From an uncultured Lachnospiraceae bacterium (GTDB lineage Bacteria > Bacillota > Clostridia > Lachnospirales > Lachnospiraceae), in NCBI GenBank assembly GCA_910588535.1, contig CAJUOO010000023.1:1-17382 (forward strand): 17,382 bases of DNA. The letters run 5' to 3'. The notes under the pieces were generated by a model. The model saw only the letters and a program-made list of their open reading frames with translations, was not told the origin of the DNA and made no database searches. The translations under genes and the position numbers were made by a program. Of the stretch, positions 1 to 8,485 are shown piece by piece (position 1 is the first letter of the stretch; each line of letters opens with the position of its first letter).

Positions 1-67
1 ACAAAAACTGTCTATCAATCCTTGTACAAACAGAGCTACAGCGTGTTTTGTCTAACTGATAAAAACA

Positions 68-276
68 GCCCGGTGAACTGCCTGTGGTTCTCAAGGAACC
101 TATTGAAAAACGCCGGCGCTTAGCGAGGTAGTTTCGAGCTTAGCGTCCGCTACGTTTTTCACTAAGCGAGAGCGGGGTGACGGAGGACCACAGGCAGTTC
201 GCCGGGCGGACCTTTCCAGAAAATGATACAACAGATAAAGTATAAAATTTACAAGATGTTATAATATCTTGTATAG
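68..276. repeat. Palindromic intergenic repeat, copy 1
   Basis: A non-coding element whose outer arms, 68-90 and 185-207, are inverted repeats matching at 21 of 23 positions; both exceptions would be G-U pairs in RNA. Inner arms 104-112 and 153-161 are perfect 9-base inverted repeats around a 40-base core. A second copy lies at 12167-12411: bases 152-276 align directly with 12288-12411 at roughly 80-85% by eye, while the core plus right arm (113-186) matches 12214-12288 in the opposite orientation, including a perfect 36-base stretch. No transposase is encoded nearby, so it resembles a MITE-like or REP-like element. It lies beyond the 3' end of trpS. The small reading frame at 269-553 that starts in its edge looks spurious. 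Confidence 0.8.
250..273 (-). terminator. Possible terminator hairpin downstream of trpS
   Basis: Bases 250-257 and 266-273 form a perfect 8-base stem (TACAAGAT/ATCTTGTA) with an 8-base loop, about 60 bases past the trpS stop codon. On the minus strand it is followed by AAATTTTAT, a poor U-tract, and the stem is AT-rich, so termination is uncertain. On the plus strand it is followed by TAGGTTTTT. It lies in the part of the repeat element that is shared with copy 2, but copy 2 has lost the perfect stem. Confidence 0.35.
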
Positions 277-331
277 GTTTTTCTTAATGCAACAGCCCCA
301 AGTGGATTGTCTTAGTTTTTGTAGGATAAAT

Positions 332-1420
332 TTATTTATTTGTAAATTTCTTAGACTGTTCGTTAATGTAATCCATATCTTCAAAATAATTTATTCTCAT
401 CGCTCTCTTGACTTCAGAAAGAGTTTGGGCGGCGACAGCTTCCGCTTTTTCGCTGCCCTTTCTCAGTATTTCATAGACAGCAGGAATATCCTTTTCATAT
501 TCCTTTCTGCGCGCGCGGATTGGCGCAAGTTCCTCCTGAAGTACATTATTTAAAAATCTTTTTATCTTAACATCTCCCAGCCCGCCTCTGCTATAATGCT
601 CCTTGACCTCTGACAAATTCTGATAATCAGGAAAATATTCAGCAAAATGTTCTGGTTTTGCAAAGGCATCCAGATAGATAAACACAGGATTTCCCTCCAC
701 CTGTCCGGGATCATCCACGCGGATATGGTTTGGATCGGTAAACATATTCATTATTTTCTTTTTTACATCATCCTCGGTATCAGATAGATAGATACAATTA
801 TTTAGGGATTTGCTCATTTTTGCCTTTCCATCTGTACCGGGGAGGCGTAGGCAGGCTTTGTTTTCAGATAGAAGGACATCAGGTTCTACTAAGACCTCAT
901 CATAGATCATATTAAATCGGCGGACGATCTCTTTCGTCTGTTCCAGCATAGGGAGCTGATCCTCTCCTACGGGCACAGTTGTTGCCTTGAAAGCAGTGAT
1001 GTCAGCAGCTTGGCTGATAGGATATGTGAAGAAGCCGACGGGGATGCTCGCCTCAAAATTGCGCATCTGGATCTCAGACTTTACCGTTGGATTTCTCTGC
1101 AAGCGGGAAACCGTCACTAGATTCATATAATAAAAAGACAATTCACACAGCTCTGGTATCTGAGATTGAATAAATAACGTAGAGATCTTTGGATCAAGGC
1201 CACAGGATAGATAATCCAGAGCTACCTCAACGATATTCTGGCGTACCTTTTCTGGGGTGTCCGCATTATCTGTGAGTGCTTGTGCGTCCGCAATCATAAT
1301 GAAAGTTTCGTCATACTCACCAGAATTTTGTAATTCGACTCTTCTTTTTATGGAGCCAACATAATGACCGATATGAAGCTTTCCGGTGGGCCTATCTCCT
1401 GTCAATATAATTTTACTCAT
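332..1420 (-). CDS. trpS: Tryptophan--tRNA ligase
   Basis: Cytoplasmic class I aminoacyl-tRNA synthetase that charges tRNA-Trp with tryptophan using ATP. The protein is 362 residues. The class I HIGH signature is visible as HIGH at residues 16-19 (in GKLHIGHYVGS), and the second signature KMSKS at residues 201-205. The text GFFTYPISQAADI in the middle is typical of bacterial TrpS. The start is taken at 1420 because GAGG sits six bases upstream; an ATG four codons further up (1432) lacks a ribosome site. The length is somewhat above the usual 330 or so residues, in line with the longer clostridial forms. It is divergent from the long plus-strand operon and stands alone. No T-box leader motif was found upstream, although many Firmicute trpS genes have one. 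Confidence 0.96.
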   Translation of the reverse strand: MSKIILTGDRPTGKLHIGHYVGSIKRRVELQNSGEYDETFIMIADAQALTDNADTPEKVRQNIVEVALDYLSCGLDPKISTLFIQSQIPELCELSFYYMNLVTVSRLQRNPTVKSEIQMRNFEASIPVGFFTYPISQAADITAFKATTVPVGEDQLPMLEQTKEIVRRFNMIYDEVLVEPDVLLSENKACLRLPGTDGKAKMSKSLNNCIYLSDTEDDVKKKIMNMFTDPNHIRVDDPGQVEGNPVFIYLDAFAKPEHFAEYFPDYQNLSEVKEHYSRGGLGDVKIKRFLNNVLQEELAPIRARRKEYEKDIPAVYEILRKGSEKAEAVAAQTLSEVKRAMRINYFEDMDYINEQSKKFTNK

Positions 1421-1460
1421 AGTAATCCTCATTTCTGCGCTGCTTATCTTATAACCGAAA

Positions 1461-1485
1461 CCTGTGGGTGCAGCGCATACACAGG
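1461..1485 (-). promoter_or_regulatory. Hairpin in the trpS 5' leader
   Basis: An imperfect inverted repeat, CCTGTG/CACAGG with an inner TGC/GCA pairing and a three-base loop, separated by a two-base mismatch. It falls between the predicted trpS promoter and the start codon, so it would be in the leader RNA. There is no T-box element and no U-tract beside it, so its role is unclear. Confidence 0.4.
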
Positions 1486-1521
1486 CTTGATAGTAAAAGG
1501 ATAGTCCTTTTTCTGATTACA

Positions 1522-1551
1522 ATTATAATATTCTGATACTATCACCCGCAA
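1522..1551 (-). promoter_or_regulatory. Promoter for trpS
   Basis: On the minus strand a perfect -10 box TATAAT (1522-1527) lies 18 bases from a partial -35 box TTGCGG (1546-1551). It would start transcription near 1515 and leave a leader of about 95 bases before trpS. Confidence 0.6.
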
Positions 1552-1613
1552 AATGAAAAGTCAAGTCTTGTATATATTTATCAAAGAATCTTTTTATCAC
1601 CCTTTTGCATGAG

Positions 1614-1642
1614 TTTACGTGGACGAATTTTCCTGTTATAAT
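1614..1642 (+). promoter_or_regulatory. Promoter for the SWIM/MoxR/VWA operon
   Basis: A -35-like TTTACG (1614-1619) and a perfect TATAAT (1637-1642) are separated by 17 bases. This is the only convincing promoter seen upstream of the operon; the start codon of the first gene is about 60 bases downstream. It is back to back with the trpS promoter. Confidence 0.65.
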
Positions 1643-1702
1643 ATGTAATGTAACTGTGACGGAATATACAAAACATTAGATGAAGAAATAGGGGTGATTT
1701 GA

Positions 1703-3169
1703 ATGCAGCAGATAACAGAACAACAGATTCTTTCTCTGGCGCCCAATCCGGCAGCGGCAGCGAATGGGAGAAAGATTTCTCAGAAGGGGGGCTTTGTCCG
1801 TCTGGAGCGCTCAGCAGATGATACCTTTTATCTGGGAGAATGTACCGGCAGCGGAAAGAATAACTATATCACTACGGCTGATTATATTGTACAAGATGCA
1901 CCAGTATTCCGATGTTCGTGTCCGAGCCGTCAGTTTCCATGTAAGCACAGCCTTGCACTGATGTATGAGCTTTTGGCGCAGAAGAATTTTGCCATCTGTG
2001 AGATCCCAGAAGATATTCTGAAAAAGAGAGAGAAAAAACAGGCAAAAGCAACTAAGGAGCAGAGTACTGAGAATCTTTCCCCGGAGGAGGCTAAGAAGGC
2101 GGAGAAGAAAAAAGAGGCATCCAAGAGGGCAAGCAAGACGGCAAGAACCAAAAAGTTGAAAAAGCAGCTTGAGGGGTTGGAGATGACGGAGAAGCTGGTG
2201 AAGGAGCTTATGAGGGCTGGACTGGGAACGATGGGAGGAACAGCACTTGATACCTACAGGCAGCTAGCAAAGCAGCTTGGCGATTATTATCTGCCGGGAC
2301 CACAGAGGCTTTTAAATAGTTTGATTCTGGAAATTGCGGCATTTCAGAAGGATGGGCTGGAGGATCATTATGAGCAGTCGATCGATATTTTGGAAAAGTT
2401 ATGGACATTAGTAAAGAAATCCCGTCAGTATCTGACAGAGAAGTTGGAGAAGGATGCGACAGAGCTTGATGATAATCTTTTATATGAAGAGCTGGGGGGT
2501 ATTTATAAGCTTTCTGAGCTGGAGGAGATAGGGCGATGTAAGAAGGATGCCAGCTTTGTGCAGCTTGCTTTCTGGGTGGAATATTCGGAGGCGAGAAAGG
2601 AATATATCGACACTGCCTGTTGGGCGGATTTAAAAACCGGCGAGGTATTTATGACTTATAATTACAGGCCGGTGAAGGCATTGAAATATGTGAAGCAGGA
2701 GGACACTATCTTTGGCGTGGCGGATGTAGCGATGGCAGCCTGCTATCCGGGTGAGGGAAATGTGAGGATTCGCTGGGAGTCCGCGCAGATGCGTCCAGTT
2801 CTTGAGGAGGATCTTGTACAGCTTCTCTCCCATGCATGTTCTGCTTTGGCGTCGGAGGCAAAGGCAGCGAAAAATATACTTAAAAATGCGATGACTGATA
2901 CGAACTTGTACCGCCTTATTGCCTATGAGGAGATTGGAAATACAGAAAATGGTCCAGCACTGCGGACAGAGAATGGAGATACCATTCTTCTTGGAAATGC
3001 ACCGGGAATGGAAATTACCACGGGACGTCTTACTGTGCTTCCGAATGAAGAATTGTATAGAGGGCAGGTGCTGCTAGGAGCATTTTATTATGATAAAGGG
3101 GAGAGACGGCTGAAGCTTCAGCCATTGAGCATTATCACAAAGACAGATATTGTGAGGCTGCTGTATTAG
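1703..3169 (+). CDS. SWIM zinc-finger protein, first gene of MoxR/VWA cluster
   Basis: A 488-residue protein with a SWIM zinc finger: Cys71, Cys73, Cys80 and His82 in the order CxCx(6)CxH. SWIM domains bind zinc and are linked to DNA or protein binding. Residues about 110-160 are a very Lys/Glu/Ala-rich, probably coiled or disordered linker. The remainder is an uncharacterised mixed domain ending in a beta-rich segment. The start has a GGGGTGA-type ribosome site about seven bases upstream and follows a good promoter. It heads a set (SWIM, helical repeat, MoxR, DUF5682-like, VWA) that recurs in bacteria; E. coli YehQ is, from memory, the comparable SWIM member. The biochemical function is unknown; it could recruit a nucleic acid or protein target for the ATPase. 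Confidence 0.9.
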   Translation: MQQITEQQILSLAPNPAAAANGRKISQKGGFVRLERSADDTFYLGECTGSGKNNYITTADYIVQDAPVFRCSCPSRQFPCKHSLALMYELLAQKNFAICEIPEDILKKREKKQAKATKEQSTENLSPEEAKKAEKKKEASKRASKTARTKKLKKQLEGLEMTEKLVKELMRAGLGTMGGTALDTYRQLAKQLGDYYLPGPQRLLNSLILEIAAFQKDGLEDHYEQSIDILEKLWTLVKKSRQYLTEKLEKDATELDDNLLYEELGGIYKLSELEEIGRCKKDASFVQLAFWVEYSEARKEYIDTACWADLKTGEVFMTYNYRPVKALKYVKQEDTIFGVADVAMAACYPGEGNVRIRWESAQMRPVLEEDLVQLLSHACSALASEAKAAKNILKNAMTDTNLYRLIAYEEIGNTENGPALRTENGDTILLGNAPGMEITTGRLTVLPNEELYRGQVLLGAFYYDKGERRLKLQPLSIITKTDIVRLLY

Positions 3170-3193
3170 CACAGCGCAGAAAGGAGGGAGATT

Positions 3194-5095
3194 ATGGATA
3201 TTACACCGATATATGAATTGCGTACAAGGTTAAAGACAGCGATTATTGCTGGGACGAATCTGCTGTCGGAGGATTTTAGGCTGAAGCGTGCAGTGGAGGC
3301 AATACAGCCGTTGCTGGCAGCTTCTCCAGTTTTTGCGAAAATAGGGCAGCTAATGCAGGTACTTCTGACTCCGGGACAGGAGGGGAAAGAGGGACTTTTG
3401 TTGGATGCCATTTCTTTGGTGGATGCGGTGATCTGTACGCAGGGAGTTGTGACAGTATCAAAGGAGATAGAGCCAATCAAAGTGGGTAATTATGGGGTGG
3501 CTGTCACAAATGCGCCTTATTCTGTGGTGAGATCTTTGATTGATGCCTTGACAAGTGCAGGAAATGGGCGTTATTCCTACGTGATTGAGACACATAAAAA
3601 TCATCCTGAGCTGTTTGATGATTATCGAATAAAGATGACGATGGTGGAGGCACTGGATGCAAATTATGCCGAACTTGCGAATCAGGTGGCAGAATGGATG
3701 GAGGAAGATGGAGAGAATGTGGTTCCTCTTTTAAAAGGTGGCTTTGATCCCAAGGGAAAGAAAGCGATGGTGCGAAGGGTTCAGGTCATAGATAAAGTGT
3801 CCGGCGCAAAGGAAAATGATTTTTATTTGGAGAAGCTTGCTGACGCGGAGAAGGAAGTTCGTCAGGCATTGATATATGCGTTGCGTCACAGCATGGATAA
3901 TATTGACCAGCTGTTAGAGATGGCAAAGACAGAAAAGGGTGGTAATAAGAAGGCGGTGTATTATGCCTTGGCAGAGATGGAGGATAAGAGAGTAAGTGAA
4001 TTTTTCTGGAAGATGATGAACAAAAAACCAGAGGATGTGGTTACGTACATAGAGTTGTCCGAGACGGATTGGGCTTCTGAGATCACTGCTAAGGGAATGA
4101 TGGATCTATTACTTCAAATATCTGAGTCTGAGAGCAAGGTACTTGCAAAAGCGCAGGCGGAGATGATAAAGCTTTATTGGAAGGCAATTCCTCATAAGCA
4201 TGGAGAGTCTGTTATGGAGTGTTATCGGCTGGCGGCATCCGTTGGGAGTCACCTGAGCAAGCCTTTGGAGGGCGAGACGGAAGTGTGGAAGCTGCGGTTG
4301 GGGGACAGTCGTGGAAATAAGCTTACATTCCGGCGTGTTATGGCCCGCGTGCTTGACAGGGCAGTCTATCTTCATCCAACGAAGGAATTATGTGATCTGG
4401 CGAGAGAGCTTTATGAAAATGTCAGAAATACAAAAGAAGAGGGAGATTATTTCCTGCCAGCTCTGACAGCGAGGCTGTTCACAGAGGAAGATTGTAGTGG
4501 ATGGCTGAGGGAGCAGATGGAAAGAGGAACTGTTGTGAGCGATAAGAGAAGATCGATGGTGATAAGTCTGGAAGAGGGACTTAGCAATATGTGCTGGGAC
4601 AATAAGGAAAAATCGAATATGCTGTATAGATGGATGGAAAATCCGATAGATGGAAGAAATCATTCTATAGCCCGCAAGGTAAAACAGAAAATAAGTGGAG
4701 AATTTGCAAAGATTATGATGGAGCTTGAAAGCTCTAAGATTGATGATATATTAAGTAATTGTATTGCGCCGGAGGATACAGAGTATCGTGATACTTTGAT
4801 GGAATATTATTACAACAGAGCACTGTCTGTGTCGGACAATAGGCATTATTGTTATATGTTAAAGAACCTTGGGGGCACAAAGTGCGAGGGGTTGGCTGTA
4901 CATTATTTTAGGAGCAGAAATGTGATCGATCGCTGGGAAATTGCTTGGTATGTCGATCAGATGCCCGGAACTGCAAAGGCTAAGGCTGTTGAGATAGGAA
5001 CGGTTATAGAGCTGATACAGAACGGGAAGCTTAAGGGTAGAAATATAACCAAAGAATGGATAGCTCAGTATCTGGAGTCAATGAAATATCAATAA
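3194..5095 (+). CDS. HEAT-like helical-repeat protein of MoxR/VWA cluster
   Basis: A 633-residue, strongly helical protein with no signal peptide or membrane segment and no recognisable catalytic motif. Around residues 210-280 the pattern (charged stretch, then VRQALIYALRH, then further amphipathic helices) resembles HEAT-type repeats, which act as scaffolds. A perfect AAGGAGG ribosome site at 3181-3187 precedes the ATG by six bases. It sits 24 bases after the SWIM gene and 21 before the ATPase gene. A helical protein (I recall the DUF5691 family) occupies this place in related clusters of other bacteria, but membership could not be verified from sequence alone. An adaptor or scaffold role is inferred from fold and context only. 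Confidence 0.85.
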   Translation: MDITPIYELRTRLKTAIIAGTNLLSEDFRLKRAVEAIQPLLAASPVFAKIGQLMQVLLTPGQEGKEGLLLDAISLVDAVICTQGVVTVSKEIEPIKVGNYGVAVTNAPYSVVRSLIDALTSAGNGRYSYVIETHKNHPELFDDYRIKMTMVEALDANYAELANQVAEWMEEDGENVVPLLKGGFDPKGKKAMVRRVQVIDKVSGAKENDFYLEKLADAEKEVRQALIYALRHSMDNIDQLLEMAKTEKGGNKKAVYYALAEMEDKRVSEFFWKMMNKKPEDVVTYIELSETDWASEITAKGMMDLLLQISESESKVLAKAQAEMIKLYWKAIPHKHGESVMECYRLAASVGSHLSKPLEGETEVWKLRLGDSRGNKLTFRRVMARVLDRAVYLHPTKELCDLARELYENVRNTKEEGDYFLPALTARLFTEEDCSGWLREQMERGTVVSDKRRSMVISLEEGLSNMCWDNKEKSNMLYRWMENPIDGRNHSIARKVKQKISGEFAKIMMELESSKIDDILSNCIAPEDTEYRDTLMEYYYNRALSVSDNRHYCYMLKNLGGTKCEGLAVHYFRSRNVIDRWEIAWYVDQMPGTAKAKAVEIGTVIELIQNGKLKGRNITKEWIAQYLESMKYQ

Positions 5096-5116
5096 AGAAA
5101 GGGATGGATAAGAGAT

Positions 5117-6205
5117 ATGGAACAGCAAGTATTAAGGCTGCCTGCGGAGCAGCTTTTTCAAAAGGAGATCGATGCACTGATAGCGGCGGAGAAGGACCCT
5201 GTGCCCACAGGCTGGCGGATGTCCCCGCGCTCTGTGCGCACTTACATATGTGGTGGTAAAGTTAAGGGAACTGTGATCACGCCAAAGTATATCGGTCATG
5301 AGAGGTTGGTGGAGATCGCAATCGCCACATTAGTGACGGACCGTGCACTTCTCTTGATCGGTGAGCCGGGCACGGCAAAAAGCTGGCTGTCTGAGCACTT
5401 AACTGCAGCTATAAATGGGGATTCTACTAAGGTCATTCAGGGTACTGCGGGAACCACAGAGGAGCAGATCCGCTATTCTTGGAATTATGCGATGCTGATT
5501 GCCAATGGACCCTCACCGGAGGCTATGTTAAAAAGCCCAGTCTTTCATGCGATGGAGACAGGTTCCATCGCCCGCATGGAGGAGATTTCCCGCTGTGCGT
5601 CAGAGGTTCAGGATGCATTGATCTCTATATTGTCCGAGAAGAGAATATCTGTTCCAGAGCTTAGTATAGAGGTTGCTGCCAAAAAGGGATTTTCTGTGAT
5701 TGCGACGGCGAACACCCGCGACAAGGGCGTGAATGACATGTCAGCCGCATTAAAGAGACGTTTTAATATAGTGGTTCTGCCTGCACCTGCGAATCTGGAT
5801 GCGGAGATGGAGATCGTGCGCACCAGAGTGGCACAGCTTTCTTCTGGTCTTGATCTAAATGCTGCACTCCCTGAGGATGATACTGTGGAGAAGGTTTGTA
5901 CTATATTCCGCGAATTAAGAAAAGGAGAGACGCTAGATCGCAGTCAGAAGGTAAAAACACCTTCCGGTGTGTTATCCACGGCGGAGGCCATCTCTCTTTT
6001 ATGTAACAGTATGGCATTGGCAGGAAGTTTTGGAAGTGGCGTTATCAGCGAGGCAGATCTGGCAGCAGGACTTCAGGGTGCTGTGGTAAAGGATGAGGAC
6101 AAGGATAATGTCGCGTGGAAGGAATATCTGGAAAATGTTATGAAGAAGAGGGGAGCACGCTGGACGGGGTTATATAAAGCCTGTAAGGAGCTGAATAAGG
6201 TATGA
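5117..6205 (+). CDS. MoxR-type AAA+ ATPase
   Basis: A 362-residue AAA+ ATPase of the MoxR group. The Walker A motif GEPGTAKS is at residues 82-89 with Lys88. The Walker B region reads RMEEIS, with Glu155-Glu156 where most MoxR proteins have Asp-Glu. The sensor 1 Asn199 lies in ATANTRD, followed by an arginine pair (214-215) in LKRRFN. MoxR ATPases act as oligomeric chaperones, normally with a VWA-domain partner, which is encoded two genes downstream. The ribosome site is weak: AAGAG is very close to the ATG, and a purine-rich stretch lies further up. The last four bases overlap the next gene as ATGA, so translation of the two is probably coupled. From memory, E. coli YehL is a protein of the same kind and similar length. 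Confidence 0.93.
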   Translation: MEQQVLRLPAEQLFQKEIDALIAAEKDPVPTGWRMSPRSVRTYICGGKVKGTVITPKYIGHERLVEIAIATLVTDRALLLIGEPGTAKSWLSEHLTAAINGDSTKVIQGTAGTTEEQIRYSWNYAMLIANGPSPEAMLKSPVFHAMETGSIARMEEISRCASEVQDALISILSEKRISVPELSIEVAAKKGFSVIATANTRDKGVNDMSAALKRRFNIVVLPAPANLDAEMEIVRTRVAQLSSGLDLNAALPEDDTVEKVCTIFRELRKGETLDRSQKVKTPSGVLSTAEAISLLCNSMALAGSFGSGVISEADLAAGLQGAVVKDEDKDNVAWKEYLENVMKKRGARWTGLYKACKELNKV

Positions 6206-8460
6206 AACATCCACATATATTTGGAATCCGGCACCTATCTCCTGCGGGGGCGTGGCATCTTATACAATATCTGGATGAGAAGAAGCCGCAGTTGGTGCTG
6301 GTGGAGGGCCCAAGTGATCTGAATGATCAGATGGAGCATATCACGCGCCCGGAGACTAAGCCGCCGATCGCGATCCTTGCCTATACAAAGGAGGCTCCGG
6401 TCAAGACAATCCTATATCCCTTTGCGGAGTATTCACCAGAATATCAGGCAATTGTATGGTGCAGTGAGAATCATGTGGAATGTCGCTTTATCGATCTGCC
6501 CTCTGATGTATTTCTGGCATTGTCTGACAGAGAGAAAAATGATGCAGAGGGTGAGGAGGGAAGGATGAATGTATACCAGCTCCTTGACAATTATGCAGGT
6601 GAGGATGGGCATGAAACTTTCTGGGAGCGCGTGATGGAACACACCCATGACACGGAGGGGTATCATAAAGGAGCGAATACCTTTGGTGCAAGTCTGAGGG
6701 AACTCACGGCAGGTAAGGAGAATGATTGGGCAGAGATTATTGTAAGAGAGGCGTATATGCGCCGCAGAATAGAGGATGCAGTAAAAGAAGGATTTGATCC
6801 AGAACAGATTGTGGTGGTGACAGGAGCGTACCATGTGGAAGGACTGTTGAGTGAGAGTGAGCCTGCTATGACAGATAAGGAGTTAAAAGCACTGCCAAAA
6901 GTGGGTGCAAGTCACACCTTGATGCCGTACTCATATTATCGACTTTCCACAAGGGCCGGTTATGGAGCAGGAAATAAAGCACCAGCTTATTATTCCCTCC
7001 TCTGGCAAGGCATGAAGAAAAAGGAGCCAGCATACACAGGTTATAGTTATTTGTCACAAATTGCTGGATATCAGAGAGCACATGGAACACCTGTCTCTTC
7101 TGCAGAGGTTATCGAGGCAGCACGACTGGCAGAATCACTGGCGCAGCTAAGAGGAGGAAGTGTTCCGGCACTGCGCGATCTGAGGGATGCGGCTATCACT
7201 TGTCTTGGCGGTGGAAGCTTTTCGGTGATCAGTCTTGCGACGGCGGACACGGAGATTGGAACAAGAATCGGGGAGTTGCCGGAAGGTGTCAGTCGTACCA
7301 GCATCCAAGAGGACTTTTATAGGCAGCTAAAGACGTGGAATCTGGAACGATATCGCAGCCTGACAGCACAGGATCTGATGCTGGATCTAAGAGAAAATCG
7401 TAAGGCTGCAACAGAAAAATCAGCGTTTTTGGATCTGTATCGATCCTTTTTCTTGCACCAGCTCAGAGTCCTTCATATCAACTTTGCGAGCAAGGAACAA
7501 GTCAGCCAAGACAATGCCACATGGTCAGAGCACTGGATTATTAGTTGGACTCCAGAAGCGGAGATCGAGTTGGTGGAGGCTGCATTAAAGGGGGATACGG
7601 TTGCTCAGGCAGCGTCCTTTCACATGAAGGAACAGGTGGAGGAGGCAGCGAATATCAGTGCAGTTGCGCAGGTGATTGAGGATGCATTTTCTTGTGGCAT
7701 GTCAGGTGCTGTCAGTTATGCTGCACAGGTTTTGCAAGCTATGGCGGTGGATGCAGCGTCGCTTGAAGAGCTTGCCGCCACAGCGAACCGACTGTCTGTC
7801 GTGGTTCAGTATGGTAATATTCGACGTCTTGATTCAGCACCGTTGCAGCCAATCTTAAGTCAGATTTTTTACCGTGCCTGCCTGATTTTGCCAAGTGCCT
7901 GTGTCTGTGATGACAATGCAAGTAAGGGCATTGTGGTGGCGATGGAGCAGCTTAACAGTGCACAGCTTGCACATGATTTTCTTGATGGAGAGGCGTGGAT
8001 ATCTTCTTTGTGGGAGACTGCGGACAGGGATGATCTGAATACAAAGCTTTCTGGATTTGCTGCTGCTATCTTATTAGAGAGGAGCCAGATGGCAGCCGAT
8101 CGTCTGTATCTGGAAGTACAGCGAAGATTGTCGCTCGGAATACCAGCAGAGCTTGGTGCGGGCTGGTTTGAGGGGCTTGCGATGAAGAATCGATATGCAC
8201 TGATAGCGAGGTTGTCTTTGTGGGAAAGTCTAGATCAATATCTGGAAGCCTTGGATGATGAGGAGTTTAAGCGGGCTCTGGTCTTTCTAAGGCGTGCCTT
8301 TGCAGATTTTACCTCGGCACAGAAAGATGAGATTGCAGAAAATCTGGGCGAGATCTGGGGACTGAATGGACAGCAGGTGAGTGAAGTAGTCAATGCAGGA
8401 CTTGGAGAGGAAGAGCAGAAGCTGGTGGAAGGTCTGGATGACTTTGACTTTGATTTTTAG
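6202..8460 (+). CDS. DUF5682-like protein, possible TIKI/EreA-fold N-terminus
   Basis: A 752-residue cytoplasmic protein of unknown function, recognised as DUF5682-like from its N-terminus and its place beside MoxR and VWA genes. The N-terminal domain contains GIRHLSP (His11), a hydrophobic strand ending in VEGP (Glu35), a His-rich patch (His147, His149) and VVTGAYHV (His211). A GxxH motif near the start, a strand ending in Glu, and a later GAxH motif are the hallmarks I associate with the TIKI/TraB/EreA/ChaN superfamily of metal-dependent hydrolases, so an enzymatic role is plausible but unproven. The C-terminal half is helical and ends in an acidic, Phe/Asp-rich tail. The ATG overlaps the stop of the ATPase gene. 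From memory, E. coli YehM is of nearly the same length and may be its counterpart. Confidence 0.88.
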   Translation: MKHPHIFGIRHLSPAGAWHLIQYLDEKKPQLVLVEGPSDLNDQMEHITRPETKPPIAILAYTKEAPVKTILYPFAEYSPEYQAIVWCSENHVECRFIDLPSDVFLALSDREKNDAEGEEGRMNVYQLLDNYAGEDGHETFWERVMEHTHDTEGYHKGANTFGASLRELTAGKENDWAEIIVREAYMRRRIEDAVKEGFDPEQIVVVTGAYHVEGLLSESEPAMTDKELKALPKVGASHTLMPYSYYRLSTRAGYGAGNKAPAYYSLLWQGMKKKEPAYTGYSYLSQIAGYQRAHGTPVSSAEVIEAARLAESLAQLRGGSVPALRDLRDAAITCLGGGSFSVISLATADTEIGTRIGELPEGVSRTSIQEDFYRQLKTWNLERYRSLTAQDLMLDLRENRKAATEKSAFLDLYRSFFLHQLRVLHINFASKEQVSQDNATWSEHWIISWTPEAEIELVEAALKGDTVAQAASFHMKEQVEEAANISAVAQVIEDAFSCGMSGAVSYAAQVLQAMAVDAASLEELAATANRLSVVVQYGNIRRLDSAPLQPILSQIFYRACLILPSACVCDDNASKGIVVAMEQLNSAQLAHDFLDGEAWISSLWETADRDDLNTKLSGFAAAILLERSQMAADRLYLEVQRRLSLGIPAELGAGWFEGLAMKNRYALIARLSLWESLDQYLEALDDEEFKRALVFLRRAFADFTSAQKDEIAENLGEIWGLNGQQVSEVVNAGLGEEEQKLVEGLDDFDFDF

Positions 8461-8485
8461 CTGAATGGTGCGATGGAGGTTGTGT

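Noticed and set aside
1..322. Possible terminal inverted repeat between bases 1-21 and 305-322 around copy 1
   Set aside because: Only the outer blocks match (ACAAAAACT and CAATCC), it is AT-rich, and copy 2 has no equivalent; the window also starts at base 1, so its extent cannot be judged.
316..327. 12-base word TTTTTGTAGGAT shared with 12150-12161, near both repeat elements
   Set aside because: It lies on opposite sides of the two elements in the same orientation, so it does not follow from the element's structure, and 12-base matches of this kind are expected by chance.
269..553. 94-residue plus-strand reading frame
   Set aside because: It starts in the repeat edge and lies antisense over the 3' end of trpS; its composition (Phe/Ile/Leu-rich) is what the opposite strand of trpS would give, and it has no ribosome site.
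1421..1700. T-box riboswitch upstream of trpS
   Set aside because: No TGGNACCGCG-type element, no terminator and too short a leader.
6433..6834. 133-residue minus-strand reading frame opposite the DUF5682-like gene
   Set aside because: Antisense shadow of a well-supported gene, rich in Cys, His and Ser in no known pattern.
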